Notes under the pieces: model-generated
What the model was told of the DNA's origin: nothing
Seen by the model: only the letters and a program-made list of their open reading frames with translations
Databases searched by the model: none
Made by a program: the position numbers and the translations under genes
Source of the DNA: Chloracidobacterium thermophilum B
Lineage (GTDB): Bacteria; Acidobacteriota; Blastocatellia; Chloracidobacteriales; Chloracidobacteriaceae
Direction of reading: 5' to 3'
Length of the DNA stretch: 64,000 nt
Assembly: GCF_000226295.1 (NCBI RefSeq)
Contig: NC_016024.1
Span: 231,501 to 295,500 of the forward strand
Shown: positions 25,813 to 34,675 of the stretch, in pieces
Layout of the letters: each line of letters opens with the position of its first letter
Position numbering within the stretch: the first letter of the stretch is position 1

Positions 25813-25832
25813 CGCCTTATATCCCTGCCCTA
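25813..25832 (-). repeat. Left-end hairpin of the IS1341-type element
   Basis: Inverted repeat ccctgc/gcaggg around ccctaaagt-type loop, upstream of tnpB. The motif ccctaaagtgcaggg followed by ctttacggcg is typical of these elements' left ends. Confidence 0.6.
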
Positions 25833-25880
25833 AAGTGCAGGGCTTTACGGCGTTTTTTCGGTAAAACAGACAACAACAAA

Positions 25881-25913
25881 CAAAAAACGAGGCGGATGAA
25901 ACCATCCGCCTCG
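25881..25913 (-). terminator. Rho-independent terminator of the subtilase gene
   Basis: On the minus strand a perfect 10-bp stem cgaggcggat/atccgcctcg with a six-base loop is followed by TTTTTT and further T-rich sequence, 33 bp after the protease stop codon. Confidence 0.85.
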
Positions 25914-25945
25914 CGTCGTTTGGGCGTCCGTGTAACGCTACCGAC

Positions 25946-27412
25946 TTAGTAGTTACGGAACAGCGCGTTGGCATCCAGCGTGCCGTTGCTGACGCACCGG
26001 CCGTTGAGGGATGAAATCCGATAGACGCTGTTCATGATGTTGTTCTTGATGGTGAGGCCGCGCGCCGAACGCCGGGCGGCGTACAGTGCGACCACACCCG
26101 TGACGTGCGGGGTTGCCATCGAAGTGCCGCTCAGAGAGCCATACCGGCTCGCCGGCAGCGTGGACTGAATGTTAGAGCCGGGCGCGCCGAGGTCAACACT
26201 CGTGCGGCCGTAGTTCGAGAAGGAAGACAGCGCGCCGGTGCTCGTGATGGAAGCCACGGCAATGATGCAGTTGTGGCTGTAGCTGGCCGGGTAGGACGGA
26301 CGGCGGTCGTTGTCGTTGGACTCGTTGCCCGCTGCCGCCACGAAGAGAATGTTGCGCGCTTGGGCGCGGGAAATCGCATCGAACAGCGCCTGCGAGTAAC
26401 CGCCGCCGCCCCACGAGTTGTTCGTGGCAACGATGTCCAGCCCATGCCGCACCTTGAGGTCGGTGAAGTAGTCAATGGCGCGGATGGCGTTGGCTGTTGT
26501 GCCGCCCTGCGCACCCAGGAACTTGGCCGAAATCATGGTCACGCGCCAGTTGACGCCGACGACGCCGATGCCGTTGTTGCCTACGGCACCAATCGTGCCG
26601 GCCACGTGCGTGCCGTGGGAGTCAATGTTGGTCGAACCGGAAGCCGGCCCGTCATACACCGTCCGGTCGTTGTTGGCGAAGTCCCAGCCATGCGTGTCAT
26701 CCACATAGCCATTGCCGTCGTTGTCGCGTCCATCCACGGGATCGAAGGGGTTGACCCAGATGTTGGCCTGCAGGTCGGGATGGTTGACCTGGATGCCTTC
26801 GTCAATGACGCCGACGTAGATGTTGCGTGAACCGGTGCCATTCGTCACCGAGGTGGACCACACGGCGGCGGCTTCACTGCCGTACTGATTGCTCGTGCCG
26901 CTGCCGGTCCGGTAGCCATACATCCCCCACATCGAGCCGTTCAGGAAGAGCGGGTCGTTGGGACGCGCTGCCTGAAGCTTGGTGTAAATCCAGTTGGGTT
27001 CAACCGACTTGACGGCCCGGTGGCCGCGGAGAATTTCGCACGCTTCCTTGACGCTCAGACCCGGCGGCAGGGTGTCGAGTTCAACCTCACCGGCCGGGCG
27101 CTCCATACCGTTGCGCAGGGGCGTGCCAGCTTCGAGCATACGCCGTTCGTCGGACGAAAGCAGCGTTGTCGCACGGGCGGCGCCAATCATGGCGCGCACC
27201 TCGGCGCGGCTGCGCTCATCAGCGTCTTCGTAGTACTGGATGATGACCTGATTGGCCACGTAACGCGGCTCACCGGCTACGTCCACCGGGTATTCGTCGC
27301 GTCCACTACCACCTGCCGACGGCGGCAGCGGGCGGCTGATCTGGCTGAAAGTGGTTGCCGTCATACCTCCGGCAAGCAAAAGCGCAAACGCAAGGGCCAG
27401 TGACTTTTTCAC
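25946..27412 (-). CDS. Secreted subtilisin-like serine protease (S8 family)
   Basis: A 488-residue preproenzyme. Signal peptide at 1-23 (VKKSLALAFALLLAGG). Residues 51-140 are an inhibitor-I9-like propeptide (YVANQVIIQYYEDADERS... to VKSVEPNWIY). The catalytic domain carries D204 (GVIDEGIQ), H266 (DSHGTHVAGT), N363 (AAAGNESND, oxyanion hole) and S431 (SGTSMATPHVTG). NDGNGYVDDTHGWDF is a calcium-binding loop seen in thermitase/fervidolysin relatives. It presumably degrades extracellular protein. I chose the GTG at 27412 because gaggaatcc precedes it and the signal peptide starts there; a longer reading adds 87 residues without signal. It has its own terminator and lies divergent from the TPR regulator gene, with a 368-bp region between. 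Confidence 0.95.
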   Translation of the reverse strand: MKKSLALAFALLLAGGMTATTFSQISRPLPPSAGGSGRDEYPVDVAGEPRYVANQVIIQYYEDADERSRAEVRAMIGAARATTLLSSDERRMLEAGTPLRNGMERPAGEVELDTLPPGLSVKEACEILRGHRAVKSVEPNWIYTKLQAARPNDPLFLNGSMWGMYGYRTGSGTSNQYGSEAAAVWSTSVTNGTGSRNIYVGVIDEGIQVNHPDLQANIWVNPFDPVDGRDNDGNGYVDDTHGWDFANNDRTVYDGPASGSTNIDSHGTHVAGTIGAVGNNGIGVVGVNWRVTMISAKFLGAQGGTTANAIRAIDYFTDLKVRHGLDIVATNNSWGGGGYSQALFDAISRAQARNILFVAAAGNESNDNDRRPSYPASYSHNCIIAVASITSTGALSSFSNYGRTSVDLGAPGSNIQSTLPASRYGSLSGTSMATPHVTGVVALYAARRSARGLTIKNNIMNSVYRISSLNGRCVSNGTLDANALFRNY

Positions 27413-27780
27413 GATGAGGATTCCTCCATGGATGAAGCGGGAAAGGATTTGTGGTGCGCAGAACCGTCTGGCGCTGTGCGCATCCTGTGCAAGACAACTT
27501 GCGTGCCAAACCTGACGGACTCCCGTTGGAATGACACCCGCTATGGGCCGGCGGCGCGCCACACTGTGACCCGTGACGCGCCGGAATGCCGGCTTTTTCA
27601 AGGTTTTTTCGTCCATGGCACTGGCTTGTGACGCAAAAGGCTTGAGAAAGGGCCGACTTGGCATTACCTTCACGGCCTTGCACCTGAACCGTCAATCGCC
27701 GCTAAAGTGTCAAATGACTTGCTGTCAACCTGCTTGACGGCAAGCATCTTGATGGTTATGGAGACTGACTCGTCGCCGCG
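27413..27780. promoter_or_regulatory. Divergent intergenic region between protease and TPR/sigma-54 activator
   Basis: It should contain promoters for both genes. Facing the activator, ttgacg (about 27734) with tatgga 17 bases later is a weak sigma-70-like candidate. I see no confident sigma-54 (GG-N10-GC) site. No coding potential is apparent. Confidence 0.3.
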
Positions 27781-30753
27781 ATGTCTGATGCGCTTTCTGC
27801 CAGTGCGCCACGCCTGAGTCGCCATGAGTGGTTGGTCAGTCGGCTGCAATTCGAAATCGGAGAACTTGAGCAACAGGGGTCGCCGCTGGCTGTCGAACGG
27901 CGCTTTGAGCTGGCCCGCCTTCTGGCCGAGGTGCACCGCTTTGACGAGGCCGTACAGGTTCTGGACCGCATCGCCGCACAGGCGGCTGATGCGGAAACCA
28001 TCGCCGGCGTTCACCTCCAGCGGGCGGACACCTATCTGCGCCAGCACCACATTCCGCGCGCCATTCACGAAGCCAATCTGGCGCTGAAGGTGGGAGAGTC
28101 TGAGCGCCTGGAAACTGTAGTGGGGCAGGCGGAAGCCCTTTTGGGACGCATCTACGCGGCCATTGATGAATACGCCATCGCCCGTGAGCATCTGGAGCGG
28201 GGGCGGCGTTTGCTGGAAGCGGCCCGCAGGATGCGCGGCGTTGCCGAATGCCGCTGGCAACTTGCTGTTATTGCCTATCACGAGGGGCGTCCGGCCGAAT
28301 CGCGTGATGAAGCCGCGCGCGCCCTCGCGCTGCTTGAAGCCCTGCCGGGCGGGTTGGCGGCCCAGGACCCCAAGCTGGTGGGGCAGTTGCTTGACCACCA
28401 GGCTTTCATGGCTTTTGAGGCAGGCGATCTCGCCACGGCGCTGGCGCTGCTGGAAAGGGCCCTGTCCCACTGGGCGCAAACCGATGACCGGTTGGCGTTG
28501 GGGCGGGCGTATGACCTGGTGGCCGATGTGCGCATGTGCGCCGGCAAGTGGCGCGAGGCTGAAGAAGCCTTGGGGCAGGCGATGTCGCTGGTGGCGGATG
28601 ACCAGGCGGCTGAAAGCCTGGTACGCCGGACGGCAAGCCGCCTGCGGCTCTGGCAGGGTGATCTGGACGCTGCCGAACGGCAGGCCCGGTTGGCCGTGGA
28701 ACGGGCGCTGGCCGCCGGACGGGCGGCTGCCGAAGCCGGCGGCTGGGAAGCTCTGGCCGAAGTGCTGCTGGCGCAGGGACGCAACGAGGAAGCCCTGGCG
28801 CTGTTTGAGCAGGCCACGCGCATCAACGCCAAAATCAACCGGATCAACCGTCTGCCCATCAGCCACCTGCGTCTGGCCGAAGCCTGTCTGGCCACGGGCG
28901 ATGCCGTCCGGGCGGAAGCCCATATCCGCCGCGCCCGTGAGCTGTTCGGAGAGACATCGAAGCTTCATGCTGCGGGTCTGCTCTGTCGGCTCGAAGGGGA
29001 GTTGCACCTCGTGCGCAACAATCCCAGTGAGGCCGTCACGGCTTTTACCCAAAGCCTGTCCATGTTTGAAGCGGCCGGCTTTCTCTACGACGCCGCCACG
29101 AGTCACCTTGGAGCCGGCCGGGCCTTTCTCGCTCTGGGCAATCCGGCCCGGGCGCGCCTTCACCTCGAAGCCGCCCAGCGGCTCTTTATGGAACTGGGCG
29201 CCCAACGTGGCCTGGCACAGGCGATGCAGTTGCTGGCTGACGCCCAACGCGCCGATGAGCGGGACCGTCCACTGGCTCCCGCGCCCAGCCTCGATGCCCT
29301 GCTCGTCGAAAGTCTTGTGGCGGCTTCGACAACACCGGATTTGCTGCTGCGCGAACTGGTCATCCTGCTCCGTGATGAACTGCGGGTGAACGCTGCTATT
29401 TTTGAACAGATGCCCGATGGACTGCGGCTCCACGCGGGCAGCGCCGGTCCAGCCGAGCGGATGCGCCGTGCTCTGGAAAGCAGCCTGCATGATGAGCGTT
29501 CCCTGCCGGACGATCTGACGGTGCGCACGTTCAATGACGTGCGGCCCGGAGCCGATCTCGCTCCCATGCGGCGGTTTTTCCTGTGCCTGAGCGGCGTCAT
29601 CGCGCCCAACATCGCCACAACCATCGAGGCGCTCGTCCACGTCGTGGAGTTCATTCTCGAAAATCACCGTCTGCGCAACACCGTCCGGGCTTCCCGGGCC
29701 ATTGCAAGCAGTGAGCCGGCGGCCAACCGCTTTGCCCACCTGGGTCTGGTGTGCGAGTCGCCGGCCATGCTGTCGGTTGTGGAGCGGATTGAAAAAATCC
29801 GCTCCTCCGATGTGACGGTGCTCATCACGGGTGAGTCCGGGGTCGGCAAGGAACTCGTGGCCCGGGCGCTCCACGCCACCAGCCGCCGCCGGGACCGGGT
29901 GTTTTTGCCCTTCAACTGTGCCGCGATTCCGGCCGAGTTGGTCGAAAGCCGGCTGTTCGGGCACCGCCAGGGAGCTTTTACCGGGGCCAACAAAGACGCC
30001 CTGGGCATCATCCGGTCGGCTGCTGGCGGAACGCTGTTTCTGGACGAAATCGGAGAGCTGGCCCTGCACGTCCAGCCCAAGCTGCTGCGCTTCCTGCAGG
30101 AGCGCGAAATTCACCCGGTAGGCGAGGAAAAGCCCATCAAGGTGGATGTCCGGGTCATTGCGGCGACCAACCGCGACCTGGAAGCGGAGGTGGCCCAGGG
30201 CCGGTTTCGGGAAGACCTGTTTCACCGCCTCAACGTGGTACGTCTGCACGTCCCACCGCTGCGGGCGCGCCGCGAAGACATTGCGCCGTTGGTACGGCAT
30301 CTGTTGCGCGAGTGCGCCAAGCGGGAAGGGAAAAATGTTGCCCTTTCCGAAGCCGCTCTGGAACGTCTGTGCCAGCTTCCCTGGCCGGGCAATGTGCGGC
30401 AGCTCAAAAATGAAGTTGAGCGGGCGGTTGCACTTGCCGAACCCAACGACATCCTGACGCCCGATCACTTTTCACCGGAGTTGTGGCTCGCCACACCGCC
30501 GATGCCGAGTGGCGCGCACCGCATTCCGCCGTTGCCGCCGGGCGGTCGCCGTGGAACGGGGGAGCTGGTTCTGCCTTCCCGACCCACGTTGTCAGCGGCC
30601 GTGGAGGCGCTGGAGCGCCAGATGATTGCCGAGGCGCTGGAGCGTCACCACGGCAACGTCACCCATGCTGCACGTGAACTGGGCCTGACCCGGCAGGGGC
30701 TGATTCTCAAGCGCCGCCGCTATGGCCTTGAAAAAGAACCGCTGCGGGAATGA
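27781..30753 (+). CDS. Sigma-54-dependent transcriptional activator with TPR sensory region
   Basis: A 990-residue regulator. Residues 1-490 are rich in TPR-like helical repeats (for example LEQQGSPLAVERRFELARLL and later ALALFEQATRI). Residues 500-650 form a GAF-like region. The AAA+ domain has Walker A GESGVGKE (from G684), the sigma-54 contact motif GAFTGA (731-736) and Walker B with D755-E756. The C-terminus (about 940-985) is a Fis-type helix-turn-helix, GNVTHAARELGLTRQGL. TPR in place of a receiver domain suggests protein or peptide sensing or kinase input. A WD40 kinase gene is convergent 10 bp downstream. The regulator requires sigma-54; rpoN is not in this window. Target genes are unknown; the divergent protease is a candidate. 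Confidence 0.93.
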   Translation: MSDALSASAPRLSRHEWLVSRLQFEIGELEQQGSPLAVERRFELARLLAEVHRFDEAVQVLDRIAAQAADAETIAGVHLQRADTYLRQHHIPRAIHEANLALKVGESERLETVVGQAEALLGRIYAAIDEYAIAREHLERGRRLLEAARRMRGVAECRWQLAVIAYHEGRPAESRDEAARALALLEALPGGLAAQDPKLVGQLLDHQAFMAFEAGDLATALALLERALSHWAQTDDRLALGRAYDLVADVRMCAGKWREAEEALGQAMSLVADDQAAESLVRRTASRLRLWQGDLDAAERQARLAVERALAAGRAAAEAGGWEALAEVLLAQGRNEEALALFEQATRINAKINRINRLPISHLRLAEACLATGDAVRAEAHIRRARELFGETSKLHAAGLLCRLEGELHLVRNNPSEAVTAFTQSLSMFEAAGFLYDAATSHLGAGRAFLALGNPARARLHLEAAQRLFMELGAQRGLAQAMQLLADAQRADERDRPLAPAPSLDALLVESLVAASTTPDLLLRELVILLRDELRVNAAIFEQMPDGLRLHAGSAGPAERMRRALESSLHDERSLPDDLTVRTFNDVRPGADLAPMRRFFLCLSGVIAPNIATTIEALVHVVEFILENHRLRNTVRASRAIASSEPAANRFAHLGLVCESPAMLSVVERIEKIRSSDVTVLITGESGVGKELVARALHATSRRRDRVFLPFNCAAIPAELVESRLFGHRQGAFTGANKDALGIIRSAAGGTLFLDEIGELALHVQPKLLRFLQEREIHPVGEEKPIKVDVRVIAATNRDLEAEVAQGRFREDLFHRLNVVRLHVPPLRARREDIAPLVRHLLRECAKREGKNVALSEAALERLCQLPWPGNVRQLKNEVERAVALAEPNDILTPDHFSPELWLATPPMPSGAHRIPPLPPGGRRGTGELVLPSRPTLSAAVEALERQMIAEALERHHGNVTHAARELGLTRQGLILKRRRYGLEKEPLRE

Positions 30754-30763
30754 TGCCGGTACA

Positions 30764-32950
30764 CTATGGCAAAGGCAGGCCCCACCGGCGAACCGTGCCA
30801 TCCTGCCCGCAGGAAAAGGCGTGGACGCCATCGGGATGCAGAGCCACGTGGTGCACCCGTTCGGTGTGACCGGTCAGGCACATAATTTCACAGCCGCTTT
30901 CGATGTCCCACAGCCGCACGGTCCGGTCGTCGCTGCCCGACAGAAGCCGTTTGCCATCGGCCGAAATGGCCAGACTGTTGACGTAGTTGCCGTGGCCAAT
31001 GAAGACCTGCACCGGTTTTCCGTCGGCGACCTGCCACAGGCGAATTGTCGAATCAAGGTTGACTGACGCCACCTGCCGGCCATCGGGCGTAAAGACGACC
31101 TGCGCCGAGCCGTAGGGAATTTGCCCGGCATCAAGCCGTTTGATGCGCCGCCGCCCTTCACTTTCGGCCGTCTTGACCTGCTTGAGTTCGCTGCCGACCA
31201 GCCGCTGGCGGTCATCCGAAATGGACACGCTCAGCGAGTCGTAGGTCGTTTCGTCCGGCGGCAGATAGAGCAACTCCCGTCCAGTGTGCGTGGCCCACAG
31301 GTGGATGTCACCGCTGACGGTCATGACGATGACCGATTGCCCGTCCGGCGCAAAGGTGGCGCAGGCAATTTCATCGGCATGCTTGGTGAACCGGCGGATT
31401 TCGCGTCCGGTGGAAGTTTCCCACAGGCGTACGGTTTTGTCCTGCCCGCCGGTCACAATCCATTGCCCGTCTGGCGAGAACGCCACCGTCGTCACCATCG
31501 TGTGCCCGAAGAGCCGCCGCAGTTCGCTGCCGCTCTGGGCGTCGCGCAGGCGGAGGCTGTCATCCGCGCCGCTGAACACGGCCAGGCGGTTGTCGGGACT
31601 TAGCGCCGCACAGCGTACCGGAAACATGCGCCCGGCGGCAAAACGGGTGATTTCACGCCCGTCTTCAGTCGAAAACATGCCGATGGTCTGGTCACGGCGC
31701 GCTGAATGGAAAAACCTGCCATCCCGCGAAAAAGCAATGCTGTTTGGGTAGGTGTGGCCGGTGAAGACGGCAATCTCGCCGAGCTTTTCGGCCGGTTTTA
31801 CCGGTTCGGGCGCTGGCAACACCAGCCCTGCCAGATTCGGCAGGTGTGGAGCGGGGCCATTTGTCGCCGATGGAGCCGTGGCCGCCGGGACGCTTTCCGT
31901 CAGCGGGGAAGTGATGATTTCCAGGGTTGAGGTCAGGTCGAAGAGCAACGGTACGCTGGGGCCTTCAGCCGTCAGCGCCGGGAGTCCGGCCGGAACCGCC
32001 GGTGAGGCGGGGTCCGCCGATGGCGTTGACGCCGGACTGCCCAGGGTGAACTTCCCGGAAGAGTAGCCGAAGGAAGATTCGCCCGTGGCTGCCAGCAGCT
32101 CGCTGGCCAGTTCCTCTGCCGTCGGCCGGTTGGCCGGGTCCTTTTCCAGCGCGTGCAGGACAACCCGCTCGATTTCCGCTGGAACGGCCGGGTTGTATGA
32201 ACGCAATGGCGGCGGCGGATCATTGACCTGCATCCACATCACGGCGACGAAATCATTGTCCGGCGACTCGAACGGCAACTTTCCCGTCAGCATCTGGTAC
32301 ATCATGATGCCCAGACTGTACACGTCCGCCTTGCCGTCGTAGGGCTTGTTGCGCATGCGTTCCGGCGACATGTATTCCGGCGTCCCCATGAGAATGCCGG
32401 TGGCCGTCAGGTTGCGCCGGCCGGGTTCTTTCGGGGGGCGCGCCAGCTTGGCAATGCCGAAGTCGAGTACCTTGACGACCTCTCCGCGCCGGGTGCGGTG
32501 GAGAAAAATGTTATCCGGCTTGATGTCGCGGTGGACGATGCCCGATGCATGGGCTTCGGTGAGCACATCGCACACCGGGATGATGATTTCCACACAGCGT
32601 TCGAGTGGAAGCACAAACCGTTCCTGGAGTTCGTCGCTCAGCGGGCGGCCGTCGAGCAGCTCCATCACCAGGTAGGCATGGCCATCCTGGGTGATGCTGA
32701 AATCCAGAACGGCCACGGCGTTGGGATGGGAAACCGAGCAGGCCGAGACGCCTTCCTGCCGAAACCGCTCCAGGTTTTCCGGCGTGGTGTTGTGGATGTT
32801 GTTGTGCAGCACCTTGACTGCCACAGGGCGGTTGAGGTTCAGATGCGTGGCCCGATAGACCGCACCAAAACCGCCCACGCCAATTTTGGCGTCAAGGCGA
32901 TACTTGCCATCGAGAGTGACACCAATGAAGGGATCGGGGATGGTCGTCAA
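30764..32950 (-). CDS. Serine/threonine protein kinase with C-terminal WD40 propeller
   Basis: A 728-residue cytoplasmic-looking kinase. P-loop GVGGFG (24-29), K46, the catalytic loop HRDIKPDN (140-147), DFG at 163-165 and the APE-like PEYMSPERM. A low-complexity Pro/Ala/Ser linker follows (about 320-410). The last 310 residues hold about seven WD40 blades (GHTMVTTVAFSPDGQW, GHGNYVNSLAISADGKR, SGSDDRTVRLWD). Such Hanks-type kinases sense and phosphorylate partners, here using a propeller scaffold. I do not see a transmembrane helix. I start at the TTG at 32950, with ggag 10 bases before and a promoter 50 bases upstream; a TTG at 33046 would add 32 residues but lies upstream of the promoter. 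Confidence 0.92.
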   Translation of the reverse strand: MTTIPDPFIGVTLDGKYRLDAKIGVGGFGAVYRATHLNLNRPVAVKVLHNNIHNTTPENLERFRQEGVSACSVSHPNAVAVLDFSITQDGHAYLVMELLDGRPLSDELQERFVLPLERCVEIIIPVCDVLTEAHASGIVHRDIKPDNIFLHRTRRGEVVKVLDFGIAKLARPPKEPGRRNLTATGILMGTPEYMSPERMRNKPYDGKADVYSLGIMMYQMLTGKLPFESPDNDFVAVMWMQVNDPPPPLRSYNPAVPAEIERVVLHALEKDPANRPTAEELASELLAATGESSFGYSSGKFTLGSPASTPSADPASPAVPAGLPALTAEGPSVPLLFDLTSTLEIITSPLTESVPAATAPSATNGPAPHLPNLAGLVLPAPEPVKPAEKLGEIAVFTGHTYPNSIAFSRDGRFFHSARRDQTIGMFSTEDGREITRFAAGRMFPVRCAALSPDNRLAVFSGADDSLRLRDAQSGSELRRLFGHTMVTTVAFSPDGQWIVTGGQDKTVRLWETSTGREIRRFTKHADEIACATFAPDGQSVIVMTVSGDIHLWATHTGRELLYLPPDETTYDSLSVSISDDRQRLVGSELKQVKTAESEGRRRIKRLDAGQIPYGSAQVVFTPDGRQVASVNLDSTIRLWQVADGKPVQVFIGHGNYVNSLAISADGKRLLSGSDDRTVRLWDIESGCEIMCLTGHTERVHHVALHPDGVHAFSCGQDGTVRRWGLPLP

Positions 32951-33001
32951 GGGCTGGTGTCTCCACGAAGAAAACCTGGGTCTGTGCGGGATGAGAAGCC
33001 T

Positions 33002-33030
33002 ATTGTGTGCCAAACCTTGTGGTATGACAA
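33002..33030 (-). promoter_or_regulatory. Sigma-70-type promoter of the WD40 kinase gene
   Basis: On the minus strand TTGTCA (33030-33025) is separated by 17 bases from CACAAT (33007-33002). It matches -35 in five of six and -10 in four of six positions. The predicted transcript would begin near 32995, 45 bases upstream of the chosen start codon. Confidence 0.45.
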
Positions 33031-33127
33031 CCAAGTTTCTCGTCAACCTTTTGGCAGCCGATTGTAGCGAAAATTCAGATATGGTGCAGCCAGATGGCGC
33101 GCCGGCGGACTCTTTTTCCGTCGGTTT

Positions 33128-33433
33128 TCAGTCCGGTGTTCCGCGCTGCGCGCTGGTGGTTGGCCGGCGGCGGCCATAGCGAAACTTCAGCACCAGAATC
33201 GTGGCGACCAGAACCAGCGTGAGGGTGTTCCACACCATCAGCGGTATGTCCCGGCGGAGCAACCCATAGATGAGCCACAGGATGACACCGGTGGAAAACA
33301 CAAGGTACATGCCGGCCGAAACGTCTTTGACCGACTTCGTGCGCCAGCTCTGCCACACCTGAAGGGCGAAAGAAAAGCTGGTGAGGGCGCCGGCCAAAAG
33401 GCCCAGAACTGTCAGTGTGGCAGAGGAAGGCAT
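33128..33433 (-). CDS. SemiSWEET-type sugar transporter
   Basis: A 101-residue protein with three transmembrane segments (about 8-25, 41-58, 66-84), the size and topology of bacterial SemiSWEETs, which dimerise to form a sugar uniporter. The PQ-loop-like SFALQVWQSWRTKSVKDVS and the second-helix FSTGVILWLIYGLLRRDIPLMVWN match the MtN3/saliva family; the Asn in MVWN is the conserved substrate-pocket residue. ATG start at 33433. The substrate is not predictable. Confidence 0.9.
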   Translation of the reverse strand: MPSSATLTVLGLLAGALTSFSFALQVWQSWRTKSVKDVSAGMYLVFSTGVILWLIYGLLRRDIPLMVWNTLTLVLVATILVLKFRYGRRRPTTSAQRGTPD

Positions 33434-33475
33434 AGGTGTGGCACCGGTTGGTTACGGCGCATCCGGTCGGCCTGG

Positions 33476-34102
33476 TCAGGGTGTCAGCCAGTGGCCACGC
33501 CAGCCGGCGGCATGATCGTCCCAGGTGAAGGCGGCCCGCCGGTGGCCGCGGGCCGCAAGCTGGAGCCAGTCCAGCCGGATAACCTCCGTGACACAGACGG
33601 CAAAGTTGACAAAGCCGGCTTCACTTTCTTCCGCCGTCGGCGACCGCTCCACCAGAGCCGGCGGCAGTCCGCTGGAGGGGGTATCGGATGGAGTGCTGGG
33701 GGCGAGTTCGGCCAGGTAACAGCGCCGTGACATCAGCCTGGTGCGCGCCCAGGCGGCTTCGGCCACAGCATCGCCCTGGTGAACCACGGTGTTCCCTTTA
33801 GCCCGTACTTGTATTCTGCCGGCCGGGTCATAAAACACCCATGCCGTTGTGTGACAGGCCTGTAACAGACGCACCTTGGGAGCGCGGGCGTCGGTGTGGA
33901 ACGCCAGTTCGCGGCGGTCAGGGGAGGCGCGCCGCAGGACGACAACCCGGGCATCACAGTCCGCCAGGCCGGCCGTGGCCACGACGGGCGTGTGAAAGGG
34001 ATGTCCGGCTTCCCGGACGCCGACTTCAAAAGCCTTCCAGATGCTTGTGAGGATAGCGTCGAGATCGGTTGGCAGGTCGGTTGGCAGGCGGTGGTTCTTC
34101 AT
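33476..34102 (-). CDS. Pyridoxamine 5'-phosphate oxidase-like flavoprotein
   Basis: A 208-residue split-barrel FMN-binding protein. Segments RVVVLRRASPDRRELAFHTDARAPKV and HTTAWVFYDPAGRIQVRAKGN match the FMN-binding strands of the Alr4036-type PPOX subfamily. FVNFAVCVTEVIRLDWLQLAARGHRRAAF is the C-terminal dimer part. It may oxidise pyridoxamine phosphate or bind a flavin for another purpose; the subfamily is poorly characterised. The start overlaps the stop of the 3-methyladenine glycosylase gene (ATGA at 34099-34102), so the pair is coupled. Confidence 0.85.
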   Translation of the reverse strand: MKNHRLPTDLPTDLDAILTSIWKAFEVGVREAGHPFHTPVVATAGLADCDARVVVLRRASPDRRELAFHTDARAPKVRLLQACHTTAWVFYDPAGRIQVRAKGNTVVHQGDAVAEAAWARTRLMSRRCYLAELAPSTPSDTPSSGLPPALVERSPTAEESEAGFVNFAVCVTEVIRLDWLQLAARGHRRAAFTWDDHAAGWRGHWLTP

Positions 34103-34653
34103 CGGAAACGGCTGACACTCGGTTCGTTCGGAATGAAGAACCGCCAGAGTAAATCGCGTCCCTGAGTAATGCCAATGCGGGGCGAACTGGCGATGGGCGG
34201 CACGGTTGCGCGTGGTTGGAGGCAGACCCGGCGCCCGATCTGCTCGCCGTTGTGTTCGCGTCCAATCCCCAAGGCGCGGCAGAGGCGGCCCGGGCCGCGC
34301 GCCAACTCGTGAACCGGCATCGGGCGCGGCGTCCGGGCCTGCATGCTCTCGATGCCATGCGTCGGCGCAATGGCGCGAATGAGCACTGCGCCGGGGCCGC
34401 GCGTATCGGTCGTGAAGTTGAGGCAGTAATACATCCCGTAGATCAGATACACATAGAGCCGCCCGTAGGTCTCACGCATCAACTGGCCGCGCGGCCCACG
34501 CAAAACGGCATGCGAGGCCGGGTCGTCGGTGTAGGCTTCGGTTTCAACGATGATGCCGCCGGCGTCACCGTGCCAGAGCGTACATCCCAGAAGTTCCTGT
34601 GCGACGGTCACGGCGTCACGGGCGAAAAAATCAGCCGTCAGCATTGGGTTCAT
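34099..34653 (-). CDS. 3-methyladenine DNA glycosylase (AAG/Mpg family)
   Basis: A 184-residue base-excision repair enzyme that removes alkylated purines. Conserved blocks are FFARDAVTVAQELLGC, IIVETEAY (with catalytic Glu), GPRGQLMRETYGRLYVYLIYGMYYCLNF and GPGRLCRALGI. I start at ATG 34653 (MNPMLTADFF), which gives the usual family length; ATG 34644 is three codons further in. A longer reading would overlap the DUF362 gene. Only 22 bp separate it from that gene, so the run DUF362-Mpg-PPOX looks like an operon. Confidence 0.93.
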   Translation of the reverse strand: MNPMLTADFFARDAVTVAQELLGCTLWHGDAGGIIVETEAYTDDPASHAVLRGPRGQLMRETYGRLYVYLIYGMYYCLNFTTDTRGPGAVLIRAIAPTHGIESMQARTPRPMPVHELARGPGRLCRALGIGREHNGEQIGRRVCLQPRATVPPIASSPRIGITQGRDLLWRFFIPNEPSVSRFR

Positions 34654-34675
34654 ACCAGTCGGCACAGCGCGTCGG

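Larger units (their letters stand above)
24495..25845 (-). mobile_element. IS200/IS605-family element of IS1341 type (tnpB only)
   Basis: The element carries only a tnpB gene, with no tnpA. Its right end is the hairpin cccctgcc-taaa-ggcagggg (24501-24520), which overlaps the end of tnpB as in other members. The left end is the hairpin ccctgc...gcaggg (25813-25832). The sequence on the right flank would serve as the guide of an omega RNA if one is still made. The insertion lies 40 bp downstream of tRNA-Gly. Boundaries are approximate. Confidence 0.8.

Noticed and set aside
27670-30468. 932-codon open frame on the minus strand opposite the sigma-54 activator gene
   Set aside because: The plus-strand frame carries all activator motifs. 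The antisense frame is a product of GC-rich codon structure.
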